A program made the position numbers and the translations under genes. From Prochlorococcus sp. AG-347-L02 (GTDB taxonomy: Bacteria > Cyanobacteriota > Cyanobacteriia > PCC-6307 > Cyanobiaceae), in the NCBI GenBank assembly GCA_003281255.1, contig QCCL01000006.1, positions 26,956 to 90,955 on the forward strand: 64,000 nucleotides of DNA. The letters run 5' to 3'. Of this stretch, positions 21,155 through 31,767 are shown one piece after another. Numbering within the stretch: the first letter of the stretch is position 1; each line of letters starts with the position of its first letter. The notes beneath the pieces were generated by a model, which was given only the letters and a program-made list of their open reading frames with translations, was not told the origin of the DNA and did no database searches.

Positions 21155-23464
21155 ATGTCCGAGGCAGCTGCAAATTCAAAAGAAAAAAACGAAATTGAAG
21201 TTTCCAAGACTATTTTGCCTGAAAATAAAAAATATGAAAGTGAATCTTTGAATTATCAAATAAAAATTCCCGATTGGCTTCTTAAAGATATTCATAATTT
21301 TGAAAAATCAAATAAAGAAAATGATGAGAATCAAAACCTTATAGTAAAGGCTTTTAAACTGGCTTATAAAGCTCATGATGGACAATACCGCGCGAGTGGC
21401 GAGCCATACATTATACACCCGGTTGCTGTTGCAAATCTCCTCAAAGAAATAGGTGCTAGTTCATCTGTTATTGCTGCAGGCCTTTTACATGATGTTGTTG
21501 AAGATACTGGCATTGATTTATCCGAAATAGAAACAAATTTTGGATTAGAAGTAAAAATACTTGTTGAAGGTGTAACAAAATTAGGAGGCATTCACTTTAA
21601 CAATAGAACTGAAGCACAAGCTGAAAATCTTAGGAAAATGTTTTTGGCTATGGCAAGCGATATCAGAGTTGTCTTAGTAAAACTTGCAGATCGACTTCAT
21701 AACATGAGAACAATTGAATGGCTAAATAATGAAAAAAAACTAAGAATAGCGAGAGAAACAAGAGAGATTTATGCACCTTTAGCTAATCGACTAGGAATAA
21801 ACAGATTTAAATGGGAATTAGAAGATTTAGCTTTTAAATTCCTAGAGCCTAAAGAATATCAAGATCTTAAAGATCAAATCTCCGTTAAAAGAAGTGACAG
21901 AGAAAAAAGATTACAAGTAACTTTGAATCTTATGAAGGAAAACTTGATTTCAGCAGGTTTGAAAAATATTGAAATAACAGGAAGGCCAAAACATCTTTAT
22001 GGCATCTGGAGTAAAATGGAAAGACAACAAAAGCATTTTCACGAGATTTATGATGTTGCTGCTTTAAGAATCATCGTTGATAATTCAGATAGTTGTTATA
22101 GAGCTTTAGCTGTTGTACATGATACTTTCAAACCAATTCCAGGCAGATTTAAAGATTATATAGGTTTACCAAAACCCAATGGATATCAGTCCTTACATAC
22201 TTCAGTAATTGGGAGACATCGACCTATTGAAGTACAAATTAGAACTACTTCTATGCATCAAATAGCAGAATATGGAATTGCTGCTCATTGGCAATATAAA
22301 GAGGGTGGTTCTCCTGCTAAAAGCAATGCTGAAAGATTTAATTGGCTAAGACAACTAGTCGAATGGCAACAAGAAGGTAATGAAGGTGATCATAATGATT
22401 ATTTAGCTTCAATTAAAGAAGATTTATTTGATGAAGAAGTATTTGTAATTACTCCTAAAGGAGATGTTGTTGGTTTAAGAAAAGGATCTACCGCAATAGA
22501 TTTCGCCTATAGAATTCATTCTGAAGTTGGAAATCACTGTAATGGGATAAGAATTAATGAAAAGCTTTCTCCATTATCGACAGTACTTCAAAATGGTGAC
22601 TTCATAGAAATTTTGACAAATAATAATGCCAATCCAAGCTTGGATTGGCTTAACTTTGTAGTTACGCCAACTGCTAAAAATAGAATCCGCCAATGGTATA
22701 AGAAAAGCCATAGGGATGAGACGATTAAAAGAGGTAGAGATTTACTCGAGAAAGAAGTAGGTCGAAATGGTTTTGAAACATTACTTTCTAGTGATGCTAT
22801 GAAAAAAGTTGCAAATCGATGCAATTTAAAAAATACTGAAGACCTTCTTGCATCACTTGGTTTTGGTGGTTTAACTTTACATCAAGTATTAAACAGACTA
22901 AGAGAAGAAATAAAATTACAGACAGAGGATATTAAAAATGATTCTGATTCTGAAATAGCAAAATCTCTTAAAGGTAATAGTAATTTATCCACCAATAAAC
23001 CTTATACAACGACTAAATCACCAATTTCCGGAATAGAAGGTCTTGATTACAGAATAGGTAAATGCTGTACCCCGCTTCCAGGTGAGGCTATTATCGGAAC
23101 TGTCTCGCTCGGCAACCACGGTATAACCATACATAGGGCAGATTGTGAAAATGTAATGCCAATTCCAATAGAGAGAAGATTACCTGTTGGTTGGAATCAA
23201 GAAAATAAAACTGGCGATAATAAGTTCCCAATTCAGCTCCGAATAGAAGTAATTGATAGAGTTGGAGTACTTAAAGATATTCTTATGCGTTTATCTGATA
23301 AAGGTATAAATGTTAGCGATGCCAATGTTAAAACTGCTTATGGCAAACCAGCCATTATCAATCTCTGCGTAGGTCTAGAAAGTTATAATCAACTTCACAA
23401 AACAATTGACCAAATTAAATCAATGGCAGATGTTCTAGATATAGCCAGAGTTGGACAAAGTTAA
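21155..23464 (+). CDS. spoT: Bifunctional (p)ppGpp synthetase/hydrolase RelA/SpoT
   Basis: HD domain (AAGLLHDVVEDT), synthetase (GRFKDYIGLPKPNGYQSLHT), TGS and ACT domains. Confidence 0.96.
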   Translation: MSEAAANSKEKNEIEVSKTILPENKKYESESLNYQIKIPDWLLKDIHNFEKSNKENDENQNLIVKAFKLAYKAHDGQYRASGEPYIIHPVAVANLLKEIGASSSVIAAGLLHDVVEDTGIDLSEIETNFGLEVKILVEGVTKLGGIHFNNRTEAQAENLRKMFLAMASDIRVVLVKLADRLHNMRTIEWLNNEKKLRIARETREIYAPLANRLGINRFKWELEDLAFKFLEPKEYQDLKDQISVKRSDREKRLQVTLNLMKENLISAGLKNIEITGRPKHLYGIWSKMERQQKHFHEIYDVAALRIIVDNSDSCYRALAVVHDTFKPIPGRFKDYIGLPKPNGYQSLHTSVIGRHRPIEVQIRTTSMHQIAEYGIAAHWQYKEGGSPAKSNAERFNWLRQLVEWQQEGNEGDHNDYLASIKEDLFDEEVFVITPKGDVVGLRKGSTAIDFAYRIHSEVGNHCNGIRINEKLSPLSTVLQNGDFIEILTNNNANPSLDWLNFVVTPTAKNRIRQWYKKSHRDETIKRGRDLLEKEVGRNGFETLLSSDAMKKVANRCNLKNTEDLLASLGFGGLTLHQVLNRLREEIKLQTEDIKNDSDSEIAKSLKGNSNLSTNKPYTTTKSPISGIEGLDYRIGKCCTPLPGEAIIGTVSLGNHGITIHRADCENVMPIPIERRLPVGWNQENKTGDNKFPIQLRIEVIDRVGVLKDILMRLSDKGINVSDANVKTAYGKPAIINLCVGLESYNQLHKTIDQIKSMADVLDIARVGQS

Positions 23465-23481
23465 TTTAAAACCATAATAAT

Positions 23482-23925
23482 CTATCTTTTAAGTTTTATT
23501 TTATAGATCAAGAAAACAATACTGCCGCAAATCAAAGCTAATAAAAAACCTACACAAGAAGAGCCTAAAAGTAATTTTAGTGAAAAAATTCTACCTTGTT
23601 TCCATAAGTCATCAATAACCAAACTTTTTTCAATAATTTCATTAGAAGAAGTATTAAAAAAAATCGAACCAACTTTATAATTAAAATAATAAAGTGGAAT
23701 ATAAGTAAAGGGGTTGCTGATCCAAGTACCAATTGCAGCTAGAACAATATTTCCCTTAGCTAGTTTTGCAAAAAATACTCCTATTAGAGTCTGAAACCCA
23801 AAAAAAGGAAAGCAGCCACTAAACACCCCTATAGCTAAACCTTTAGCATTAAATAAAGGACTTCCATTCTGATTCCTAAATAATGATAGAATTTTCCTAT
23901 AGGTAATATCTCTTTTAGATCTCAT
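23482..23925 (-). CDS. DUF2062 membrane protein
   Basis: FSGCFPFFGFQTLIGVFFAKLAKGN...GTWISNPFTYIPLYYFNYKVG pattern. Confidence 0.8.
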   Translation of the reverse strand: MRSKRDITYRKILSLFRNQNGSPLFNAKGLAIGVFSGCFPFFGFQTLIGVFFAKLAKGNIVLAAIGTWISNPFTYIPLYYFNYKVGSIFFNTSSNEIIEKSLVIDDLWKQGRIFSLKLLLGSSCVGFLLALICGSIVFLIYKIKLKR

Positions 23926-23990
23926 TCAGACAGAAAATTCAAAATTAAATTCTTGATAATCTTACTTAATTATCTATAACAAAGCGAGAG

Positions 23991-25373
23991 ATGGATTCGA
24001 TAGTTACTACAGAAGATACGATAGCTGCAATCGCTTCAGCAATAAGTATAGGGAAAGGGGGAGTTGCGATAATTAGAGTATCAGGGAAAGACTCAATAAA
24101 TTCTTGCAAAAAGATTGTTCAAACTAAATCAAAATATGCATGGGAATCACATAGAGTTTTTCACGGTTTTATTAAGGAAAATAAACTAAATAAATTTATA
24201 GATGAGGTTTTAATTTTAGTAATGAAATCACCAAATAGCCTTACAGGAGAGGATGTAGTTGAACTACATTGCCATGGAGGAATTATCTTAGTAAATAAAG
24301 TTCTCAAGATATTATTATCAAGTAATACCAGAGTTAGACTTGCAAATCCAGGAGAATTTAGTCAAAGAGCTTTTCTAAATGGGAAAATAGACCTTACTCA
24401 AGCCGAGTCAATTAATCAATTAATTAACGCAAGCAATCTCAGATCAGCAGAGTTAGCTTTTAGCGGGGTTCAAGGAGAAATAAAGAGAAAAATTGATGAT
24501 ATTAAAAAAGATCTTATAAATCAACTTTGTGAGATTGAAGCAAGGGTTGATTTTGAAGAAGACTTCACAGATTTTGATTACACCAAATACTTAAAAAACA
24601 TTAAAAAAGTGAAAGAAAAAATAGAATTACTTATAGAAAATTCAAAAAGAAATTCATATATTCATAATGGAATATCCATTGCGCTTATAGGTAAAACAAA
24701 TGTTGGCAAAAGTTCTTTACTAAATTTGCTTGCAAAAAAAGAGAAAGCAATCGTAACTAATATTCCTGGAACTACAAGAGATATTATTGAAGCGAATTTA
24801 ACTATTAATGACATCCCAATGAAAATAATTGATACTGCTGGCATAAGAGAAACTCATGAACAAATTGAGAGTATTGGAATTAAAAAAAGTTTTGGGACAA
24901 TTAAAGAGTCAGATTTTATAATTTATATTTATAGTCTTGAAGAAGGATTTAATGAAGAAGACAAAAAAATTATAAAAGGAATCCCCAAAGAAAAATTAAT
25001 TACTATTGTGGGTAATAAAAAAGATTTAATTGACTCTAAAAATATTAATTCAAATAAGTTAAAAAACACAATTCTTATGAGCATTAAAAATAAATATGGT
25101 GAAAGATTATTAATCGACACAATCATAAAAAAATGCGGTTTAAAACAATTAGAAAATATCAATATATTTTTAAACGAAAGACATCTAACGAATTTGTCTG
25201 CATGCCTATCTAATCTAAATGATACTGATGTAATAGTTAAAAATAGATTGCCATTTGATTTGTTATCAATAGAACTTAGAGATGGTATTCAAAACTTATC
25301 TAAAATAACTGGTCAAGAATTAACAGAAGAGCTTCTAGATAATATTTTTTCTAAGTTTTGTATTGGTAAATAA
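23991..25373 (+). CDS. mnmE: tRNA modification GTPase MnmE/TrmE
   Basis: [36 protein letters not shown]-terminal FCIGK. Confidence 0.98.
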   Translation: MDSIVTTEDTIAAIASAISIGKGGVAIIRVSGKDSINSCKKIVQTKSKYAWESHRVFHGFIKENKLNKFIDEVLILVMKSPNSLTGEDVVELHCHGGIILVNKVLKILLSSNTRVRLANPGEFSQRAFLNGKIDLTQAESINQLINASNLRSAELAFSGVQGEIKRKIDDIKKDLINQLCEIEARVDFEEDFTDFDYTKYLKNIKKVKEKIELLIENSKRNSYIHNGISIALIGKTNVGKSSLLNLLAKKEKAIVTNIPGTTRDIIEANLTINDIPMKIIDTAGIRETHEQIESIGIKKSFGTIKESDFIIYIYSLEEGFNEEDKKIIKGIPKEKLITIVGNKKDLIDSKNINSNKLKNTILMSIKNKYGERLLIDTIIKKCGLKQLENINIFLNERHLTNLSACLSNLNDTDVIVKNRLPFDLLSIELRDGIQNLSKITGQELTEELLDNIFSKFCIGK

Positions 25374-25450
25374 ATTTGAGTTAAATTACATAGTGATTTA
25401 TAGTTAATTCTCTAACTTCAGTTGATTTTTATTAATTATTTTTTAGTTTA

Positions 25451-26317
25451 GTGGATCTGAATACTCCAACAATAAATAAGATCATTGATAATTGGATCGA
25501 TGAAGATATAGGTAGGGGAGATCTAACAAGTTCCTCAATAACAGAAGAGAATGGTAATGCATATTGGATTGCAAAAGAGGAGGGTATTTTTTGTGGGGTT
25601 GAGATTATTAAAGAAATTTTTAAAAAAATTGATTTGAAAATCAATCCAAAATTCAATATCTCTGATGGAGATAAATTTTTTAAAGATCAAAAACTCTTAG
25701 AAATATATGGACCTCCAAAAAGTTTACTCGCTAGTGAAAGGATCTGCTTAAATATAGCGATGCATTTATCTGGAATATCAACATATACAAAAAATCTTGT
25801 AGATAAGTTAGAAGGCACAAATATAAAATTAGCAGATACTAGAAAAACTACTCCTGGCTTAAGAATATTTGAAAAATATGCATTCAAATGCGGAGGTGGA
25901 GTTAATCATAGAATGGGATTATATGATGCGGCTATGATAAAAGAAAATCATATTGCATGGACAAATAATCTTAAGAATGCAGTACAGAAAATTCGCCTAA
26001 ATTCGCCTTTTACAACTCATATCATAATTGAAGCTGAGAATATCGAACAGGCAAAAGAAGCAGTATTAGCAGGAGCAGATAGTGTCTTATTAGATGAACT
26101 TAGTCCTGAAATAATCAAAAAAAACGTTCAAGAATTAAGAGATTTATCTATTAATAGCTTAAAAAAAGAAGTTAATAAAAATTTGATAATAGAAGTTTCT
26201 GGAATAAAACCTGAAGAAATTAGTAAATATCTTATAAAAGGTATTGATTTGATTTCAACAAGTTCTTCAATTACCAAAAGTGATTGGATTGATTTAAGTA
26301 TGCGTTATATTAATTAA
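25451..26317 (+). CDS. nadC: Nicotinate-nucleotide pyrophosphorylase (carboxylating)
   Basis: DIGRGDLTS, ADTRKTTPGLR, GGGVNHRMGLYDAAMIKENH. GTG start. Confidence 0.97.
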   Translation: MDLNTPTINKIIDNWIDEDIGRGDLTSSSITEENGNAYWIAKEEGIFCGVEIIKEIFKKIDLKINPKFNISDGDKFFKDQKLLEIYGPPKSLLASERICLNIAMHLSGISTYTKNLVDKLEGTNIKLADTRKTTPGLRIFEKYAFKCGGGVNHRMGLYDAAMIKENHIAWTNNLKNAVQKIRLNSPFTTHIIIEAENIEQAKEAVLAGADSVLLDELSPEIIKKNVQELRDLSINSLKKEVNKNLIIEVSGIKPEEISKYLIKGIDLISTSSSITKSDWIDLSMRYIN

Positions 26318-26344
26318 TCATATAGATAAATAATTGAATAAATA

Positions 26345-28159
26345 ATGCTAATCATTTTTAAAGAATTAAAAAATAACTTTGAACAATCTCTTTTAGATAG
26401 TCTTAAAAAAAATGATAAAGAAAGAGAGTTCGAAATTCTTAGAAAAAATTTAATTACACAATCATCAAAAGAGGAATTTGGTGATTATCAATGTAATGTT
26501 TGTTTAAGTTTATCTAAAATATATAAAAAGAATCCAAGAGATATTTCTAATGATTTTATTAACCTTTTAAATAAAAATAAAAGCATATCACAATTATGTA
26601 AAAGTCTAGAAATAGCTGGACCTGGATTTATAAATATAAAATTAAAAGATGAAGTTCTCATAAATGAAATTAAATCAAATATTGAATGCCAAAGAGCTGG
26701 AGTACCTCAAATTAAAAAAGATTTAGATAGTGTTTTGTCAAATAAGGTTATTGTAGATTTTTCTAGTCCTAATATTGCTAAAGAAATGCATGTAGGGCAT
26801 TTACGATCAACAATAATAGGAGATTCAATATCCAGAATTTTCGAGTTAAGAGGTTATCAAGTATTAAGACTAAATCATGTTGGCGATTGGGGAACGCAAT
26901 TTGGAATGCTTATTACTCAGCTCAAAGATTTATATTCAAATGATTTAGAAGAGATAGGGAACATTAAGATAAGTGATCTAGTTGAATTTTATAAAGAATC
27001 AAAAAAAAGATTTGATAATGAATTTGAATTTCAAAAAAGATCTAGAGAAGAAGTAGTTAAGTTACAAAGTGGAGATATTAAATCAATTAAAGCTTGGAAA
27101 TTATTATGTGATCAATCTAGAAAAGAATTTGATGAAATCTATAAAAATTTAAAAATAAAAATAGAAGAAAGAGGTGAATCTTTTTATAATCCCTTCTTAA
27201 AATCAGTTATTGAGGATTTGAATTCTAAAAAAATATTAGTAGAAGATCAAGGAGCAAAATGTGTATTTTTAGATGGGATGACTAATAAAGAAGGTAAACC
27301 TTTACCGCTAATTATTCAAAAAAAAGATGGAGGTTTTAACTATGCCACCACAGATCTTGCCGCTATAAGATACCGATTCAATAAAGCTCCTAATGGTGAC
27401 GATGCTTCAAGAATTATTTATGTAACTGATCATGGACAAGCAAATCATTTTGCTGGAGTTTTTCAAGTTGCAAAAAAAGCAAAATGGATCCCAGAGAAGT
27501 GTCAAGTAGACCATGTCCCTTTTGGATTAGTTCAAGGCATTGATGGCAAAAAACTAAAGACAAGAGAAGGTGAAACAATACGTCTAAAAGATTTATTAAA
27601 AGAAGCGGTTAGAAGAGCAAAAAAAGATTTATTGAAAAGATTAGAAGATGAAGATCGATACGAGACCGAAGAATTTATTGCAAATACTTCAAGAATTATT
27701 GGATTAGGAGCTGTTAAGTATGCAGATTTAAGTCAAAATAGGATTACTAATTATCAATTTAGTTTTGATAAAATGCTTTCTCTTAATGGAAATACTGCTC
27801 CATATTTGTTATATACACTTGTAAGAATTTCAGGAATTAAAAGAAAAAATGATTTTGTTTATAACTCTAAAGATTACAAAAACATAAATTATGAACATAA
27901 ATCTGAGTGGAAACTTATAAGAAAATTACTTAGGTTTGATGAAGTGATAATCTCTATCGAAAAAGACTTAATGCCAAATAGACTATGCAATTATCTGTTC
28001 GAGCTATGTCAAACTTTTAATAGATTCTATGATCAAGTTCCAATTCTCAAAGAAGAAAAAAATATAAAAATTTCTAGACTTAATTTATGTGACCTAACTG
28101 CAAAAACACTAAAATTAAGTTTAGATCTTCTAGGAATTGAAACTTTAGAAAGAATGTAA
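26345..28159 (+). CDS. argS: Arginyl-tRNA synthetase
   Basis: [34 protein letters not shown]-terminal LGIETLERM. Confidence 0.98.
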   Translation: MLIIFKELKNNFEQSLLDSLKKNDKEREFEILRKNLITQSSKEEFGDYQCNVCLSLSKIYKKNPRDISNDFINLLNKNKSISQLCKSLEIAGPGFINIKLKDEVLINEIKSNIECQRAGVPQIKKDLDSVLSNKVIVDFSSPNIAKEMHVGHLRSTIIGDSISRIFELRGYQVLRLNHVGDWGTQFGMLITQLKDLYSNDLEEIGNIKISDLVEFYKESKKRFDNEFEFQKRSREEVVKLQSGDIKSIKAWKLLCDQSRKEFDEIYKNLKIKIEERGESFYNPFLKSVIEDLNSKKILVEDQGAKCVFLDGMTNKEGKPLPLIIQKKDGGFNYATTDLAAIRYRFNKAPNGDDASRIIYVTDHGQANHFAGVFQVAKKAKWIPEKCQVDHVPFGLVQGIDGKKLKTREGETIRLKDLLKEAVRRAKKDLLKRLEDEDRYETEEFIANTSRIIGLGAVKYADLSQNRITNYQFSFDKMLSLNGNTAPYLLYTLVRISGIKRKNDFVYNSKDYKNINYEHKSEWKLIRKLLRFDEVIISIEKDLMPNRLCNYLFELCQTFNRFYDQVPILKEEKNIKISRLNLCDLTAKTLKLSLDLLGIETLERM

Positions 28160-29268
28160 TGAATGATTTTGATCCATCAAATAATCTTTTCCCAAAACCA
28201 AGAGAAGAAATAATAAATATGCAGTCTTACTCTGCACCTTTAGAAAATAGAAGAAATTTACTCCGCTTAGACTTTAATGAAAATACTTTAGGTCCAAGTT
28301 CGAAGGTTTTAGAAGCATTGCAAGCGATAAAATTAGATGAAATTTCAATTTATCCAGAATATAATTTTTTAAAAAAATTTTTAAGTGATCAATATCTTGA
28401 TTCAAGAAAATTTGATAATGATGAAATTGGAATTTTCAATGGAGCAGATGCAGCAATAAATGCAATTTTCAATTGCTTTGGAGAAAAAGGTCAAATATTT
28501 CTAACAACAAATCCAACTTTTGGTTACTATTCTCCTTGTGCAGAAATGCGAGGAATGAAGAAAATAAGCTGTTCTTACGTTGGTGAAAATTTTCTATTCC
28601 CTATCGAAGAATTTAGGGAAAAAATAATAAAGCATAATCCAAATTTAATATTTATTTGTAATCCAAATAATCCAACAGGTACGGTTTTAAGCTCTGAAGA
28701 AATAATTAACTTAGCTAATATCAATTCCGATTCATTAATAGTTGTTGATGAACTATATGAAAAATTTAGTGGGGATAGTCTTCTTGAATCGATAGATTTT
28801 GAAAAGAATAAAAACATAATAATAATCCAATCTCTTTCAAAAACTGCAGGTTTAGCTGGTTTAAGAATAGGTTTTACTTTTGGCAATAAAAGTTTAATTC
28901 AGTATATTAATAAAGTAACAGGACCATATGATGTAAATAGCTTTGCTATCACAGCAGCATTAGCAGCACTTAAAGACAAATCATATATTGATAATTATGT
29001 TTTAGAGGTTAAAAAAGCAAGAAAATGGATTTTAAATAAATTTAAATCAACAAAAATCAGAACTCACTTTAGTGGAGGTAATTATTTCTTAATTTGGCCC
29101 AAAAAAGATCCTAAAATTTTAATACAACAGATGAAAGAAAAAGGTATTCTTATTAGAAGTATGGAAAACAAAAAAGATATTGACAAGTCAATTAGGGTTA
29201 GTATTGGAACTAGAGAACAAATGATTTTTTTCTGGGACAATTACAAGATCATAGATTTAATAAATTAA
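28159..29268 (+). CDS. HisC-like PLP-dependent aminotransferase
   Basis: LRLDFNENTLGPS, NPNNPTGTV, SLSKTAGLAGLRIGF; overlaps the argS stop. Confidence 0.85.
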   Translation: MNDFDPSNNLFPKPREEIINMQSYSAPLENRRNLLRLDFNENTLGPSSKVLEALQAIKLDEISIYPEYNFLKKFLSDQYLDSRKFDNDEIGIFNGADAAINAIFNCFGEKGQIFLTTNPTFGYYSPCAEMRGMKKISCSYVGENFLFPIEEFREKIIKHNPNLIFICNPNNPTGTVLSSEEIINLANINSDSLIVVDELYEKFSGDSLLESIDFEKNKNIIIIQSLSKTAGLAGLRIGFTFGNKSLIQYINKVTGPYDVNSFAITAALAALKDKSYIDNYVLEVKKARKWILNKFKSTKIRTHFSGGNYFLIWPKKDPKILIQQMKEKGILIRSMENKKDIDKSIRVSIGTREQMIFFWDNYKIIDLIN

Positions 29269-29990
29269 TTACTAAAAATATAAATTGTTTTTTGATCGAT
29301 TCTTTTAGGTTTTATTTGCAAATCTTTTCCAACATAATTTACTTTAAAATCTTTCATATTTTCTATAAATAAATCAGCATTTGAAAAATCACATTCTTTA
29401 TTAATTTGTTCGCCAAGTGCAAAGTGTACAGGAATAACTAAATTAGGTTTTAAGATCTTAACTATTCTTGAGGCTTCTTCTCCATCGTAAGATTTTATTC
29501 CTCCTCCAATTGAAATAAATAAGATATCTGGGCGAGACAAAACAATTTGACTATTAATATCAATATCACCAGCTGCTCCTCCCATATGCACAATTTTAAG
29601 ATCATTCTGCTTCCAACTCCAAACAGTTGCCATACCAAATCTTCTTCCTTCTACTCTGTCATGTGGAACAGAAATTCCATTTAATAAAATATCCTCAAAT
29701 TGATAGATTCCAGGCTCAACAAACATTAATTGATCATTTGGGTTATATCCCTCATCTGGAAGCCTAGAACTAGCCAAAATAAAATCTACCTTGACTTCAT
29801 TTGGCTCCTTAAAATTTTTTGCACAACCTATTGCTTTAAAGGGATTAATAAGTATCGAATTTTCTGCACTATTAATTAAAAAACTACTATGTCCCAAACT
29901 TTTTATTTCTAAATTCCTTGCCAGTAATGAGGTAGGTAAAAAAGAGCTAAATAATATAAAAAAGAAAAATTTCTTAATTTTAGAAATCAT
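29265..29990 (-). CDS. Exported metallo-beta-lactamase-fold protein (UPF0173-like) lacking canonical metal motif
   Basis: Signal-peptide-like N-terminus MISKIKKFFFFILFSSFLPTSLLA; SLGHSSFLI; IVHMGGAAGDI; VIPVHF; HxHxDH position reads SSRLPDE. Confidence 0.75.
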   Translation of the reverse strand: MISKIKKFFFFILFSSFLPTSLLARNLEIKSLGHSSFLINSAENSILINPFKAIGCAKNFKEPNEVKVDFILASSRLPDEGYNPNDQLMFVEPGIYQFEDILLNGISVPHDRVEGRRFGMATVWSWKQNDLKIVHMGGAAGDIDINSQIVLSRPDILFISIGGGIKSYDGEEASRIVKILKPNLVIPVHFALGEQINKECDFSNADLFIENMKDFKVNYVGKDLQIKPKRIDQKTIYIFSN

Positions 29991-30009
29991 AATAATAATT
30001 TTTTTTATT

Positions 30010-30606
30010 TTACGTTTGTTCAGCCATTTTTAGAAAATTACTAATTAATTTATGACCAAATTGTGTCAATACACTTTCAGGATGGAACTGTACCCCATGT
30101 AAATGTTTATATTCTTTGTGAGAGATAGCCATAATAGTTGAGTCTTCTAAAGTCGCAGTTATCTCGAAACAAGATGGTAAAGAACTTGAATCAACTATAA
30201 GACTATGATATCTAGTAGCCACAAACGGAGTCTCAATATCTTTAAACAATCCCTGTTGATTATGAAATATTTTGGATGTCTTACCATGCATAAGTTCTTT
30301 CCCAACTACAACCTTACCTCCAAAAGCTTGGGCCAAAGCTTGATGACCTAAACAAACTCCCAATGTGGGAATATTTTTAGATAATTTTTTTAGTATTGGG
30401 AGACAAATTCCAGATTGATCTGGATTACCAGGACCTGGAGATAATAGGATAGCACAAGGATTTAGTTTGATAATTTCTTCTAAAGTAATTTCATCATTTC
30501 TTTTAACTATTAATTCTTTAGTTATTTCATGTTCTACTGAAAGTTCTCCTAAATATTGAACGAGGTTATAAGTAAAACTATCGTAATTATCAATAACAAG
30601 AAACAT
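30010..30606 (-). CDS. trpG: Anthranilate/para-aminobenzoate synthase glutamine amidotransferase
   Basis: NYDSFTYNLVQYLGE, SPGPGNPDQSG, GVCLGHQALAQAFGG, HGVQFHPES. Confidence 0.95.
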   Translation of the reverse strand: MFLVIDNYDSFTYNLVQYLGELSVEHEITKELIVKRNDEITLEEIIKLNPCAILLSPGPGNPDQSGICLPILKKLSKNIPTLGVCLGHQALAQAFGGKVVVGKELMHGKTSKIFHNQQGLFKDIETPFVATRYHSLIVDSSSLPSCFEITATLEDSTIMAISHKEYKHLHGVQFHPESVLTQFGHKLISNFLKMAEQT

Positions 30607-30618
30607 TTTTATATTAAT

Positions 30619-31029
30619 TTAAAATAACAACTTTATTTTAGGAACAAAGATATATACAGCAATAATAACAGAATTAATGGATGCTAATAATACTGCTCCT
30701 GCAGAAGTATCTTTTGAAATTTTAGCCAAACTACTAAATTTTTTTTTCACTACTAAATCAACTATTGATTCAATAGATGTATTTAATATTTCCAATATTA
30801 AAACAGACATAATTGTGGCAATCAGAATTACATAATTACTTGTACTAATTTGAAGTAAAAAACCAATCATTAAAGTCGTAATTGCAAAAATTAATTGAAT
30901 TTTAAAATTTCTTGAAGTTTTTAATACGTAACTAATTCCATTGAAAGCATACTTAAAACTCATTAATACATGACTTGAAGTTTTGTAGGATTCTTTTCTA
31001 TTTTCTAAAGATTTTATTTTTTTTTCCAT
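30619..31029 (-). CDS. dgkA: Diacylglycerol kinase (prokaryotic DagK)
   Basis: SFKYAFNGI and ILNTSIESIVDLV motifs; multiple TM segments. Confidence 0.88.
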   Translation of the reverse strand: MEKKIKSLENRKESYKTSSHVLMSFKYAFNGISYVLKTSRNFKIQLIFAITTLMIGFLLQISTSNYVILIATIMSVLILEILNTSIESIVDLVVKKKFSSLAKISKDTSAGAVLLASINSVIIAVYIFVPKIKLLF

Positions 31030-31035
31030 AGATTT

Positions 31036-31575
31036 TTAATCTAATCGAGTAATTAAATATTCCTGAAAATTTAACATATTTTCTAAATCATTATCATTAT
31101 TATGTTCCCATCCCAAAAGATGCAAAAATCCATGACTAGCCAACCAGAGCATCTCTCTATGGATTGAATGTTTATATTCATAAGATTGCTCAAGTGCCAT
31201 CTCTAATGATATAAAAATATCTCCCAACTCTATTTGATCTAAATTATTTATAGATTCATCAGAAATAATTGGAAAAGATAGAACATCAGTTGGCCCATTT
31301 TTTTGCATCCACTTCTTATTCATAGAAGCAATTTCTTGATTAGATATTATCTGTAAGCCTAAAGAAAAAGATTTTTTTCCAATAATAAAATTTGGCAATT
31401 CATAATCGTCTTTTTTTAATATTGTATTAATCCAAGATAAAAACACTTTCTCCCAAAAAATAGATTCAAAAATTAACTTAGTTTTAGTATCTTTTAAATT
31501 ATTTGAAAATTGAGAAAAATCATTACATTGAAAAACTAAATCTAAATTTATTTGAGAAATAATTTTTTCTTTCAT
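31036..31575 (-). CDS. ybeY: rRNA maturation RNase YbeY
   Basis: [10 protein letters not shown] and [11 protein letters not shown] (HGxLHLxGxxH). Confidence 0.93.
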   Translation of the reverse strand: MKEKIISQINLDLVFQCNDFSQFSNNLKDTKTKLIFESIFWEKVFLSWINTILKKDDYELPNFIIGKKSFSLGLQIISNQEIASMNKKWMQKNGPTDVLSFPIISDESINNLDQIELGDIFISLEMALEQSYEYKHSIHREMLWLASHGFLHLLGWEHNNDNDLENMLNFQEYLITRLD

Positions 31576-31581
31576 ACATTC

Positions 31582-31764
31582 TTATACAGGAATATTGGGC
31601 TTACCTATTGTTGCAACAAGTATTAAAATCCCAATTAAAATTAGAAAGGTTATTGAAAAATGAGAAATACTTTTTGAACCCTTCCTTACCATATTTCTCA
31701 TAGCAAGCTTTATAAAGCTTGGAGGAGAAACTTTTTTTTCTAAATTTTCGTTTTTATTTGCCAT
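31582..31764 (-). CDS. DUF3285-like small single-TM protein
   Basis: 60 aa; SPPSFIKLAMRNMVRKGSKS followed by one TM helix; cyanobacterial small-protein pattern. Confidence 0.75.
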   Translation of the reverse strand: MANKNENLEKKVSPPSFIKLAMRNMVRKGSKSISHFSITFLILIGILILVATIGKPNIPV

Positions 31765-31767
31765 TAG

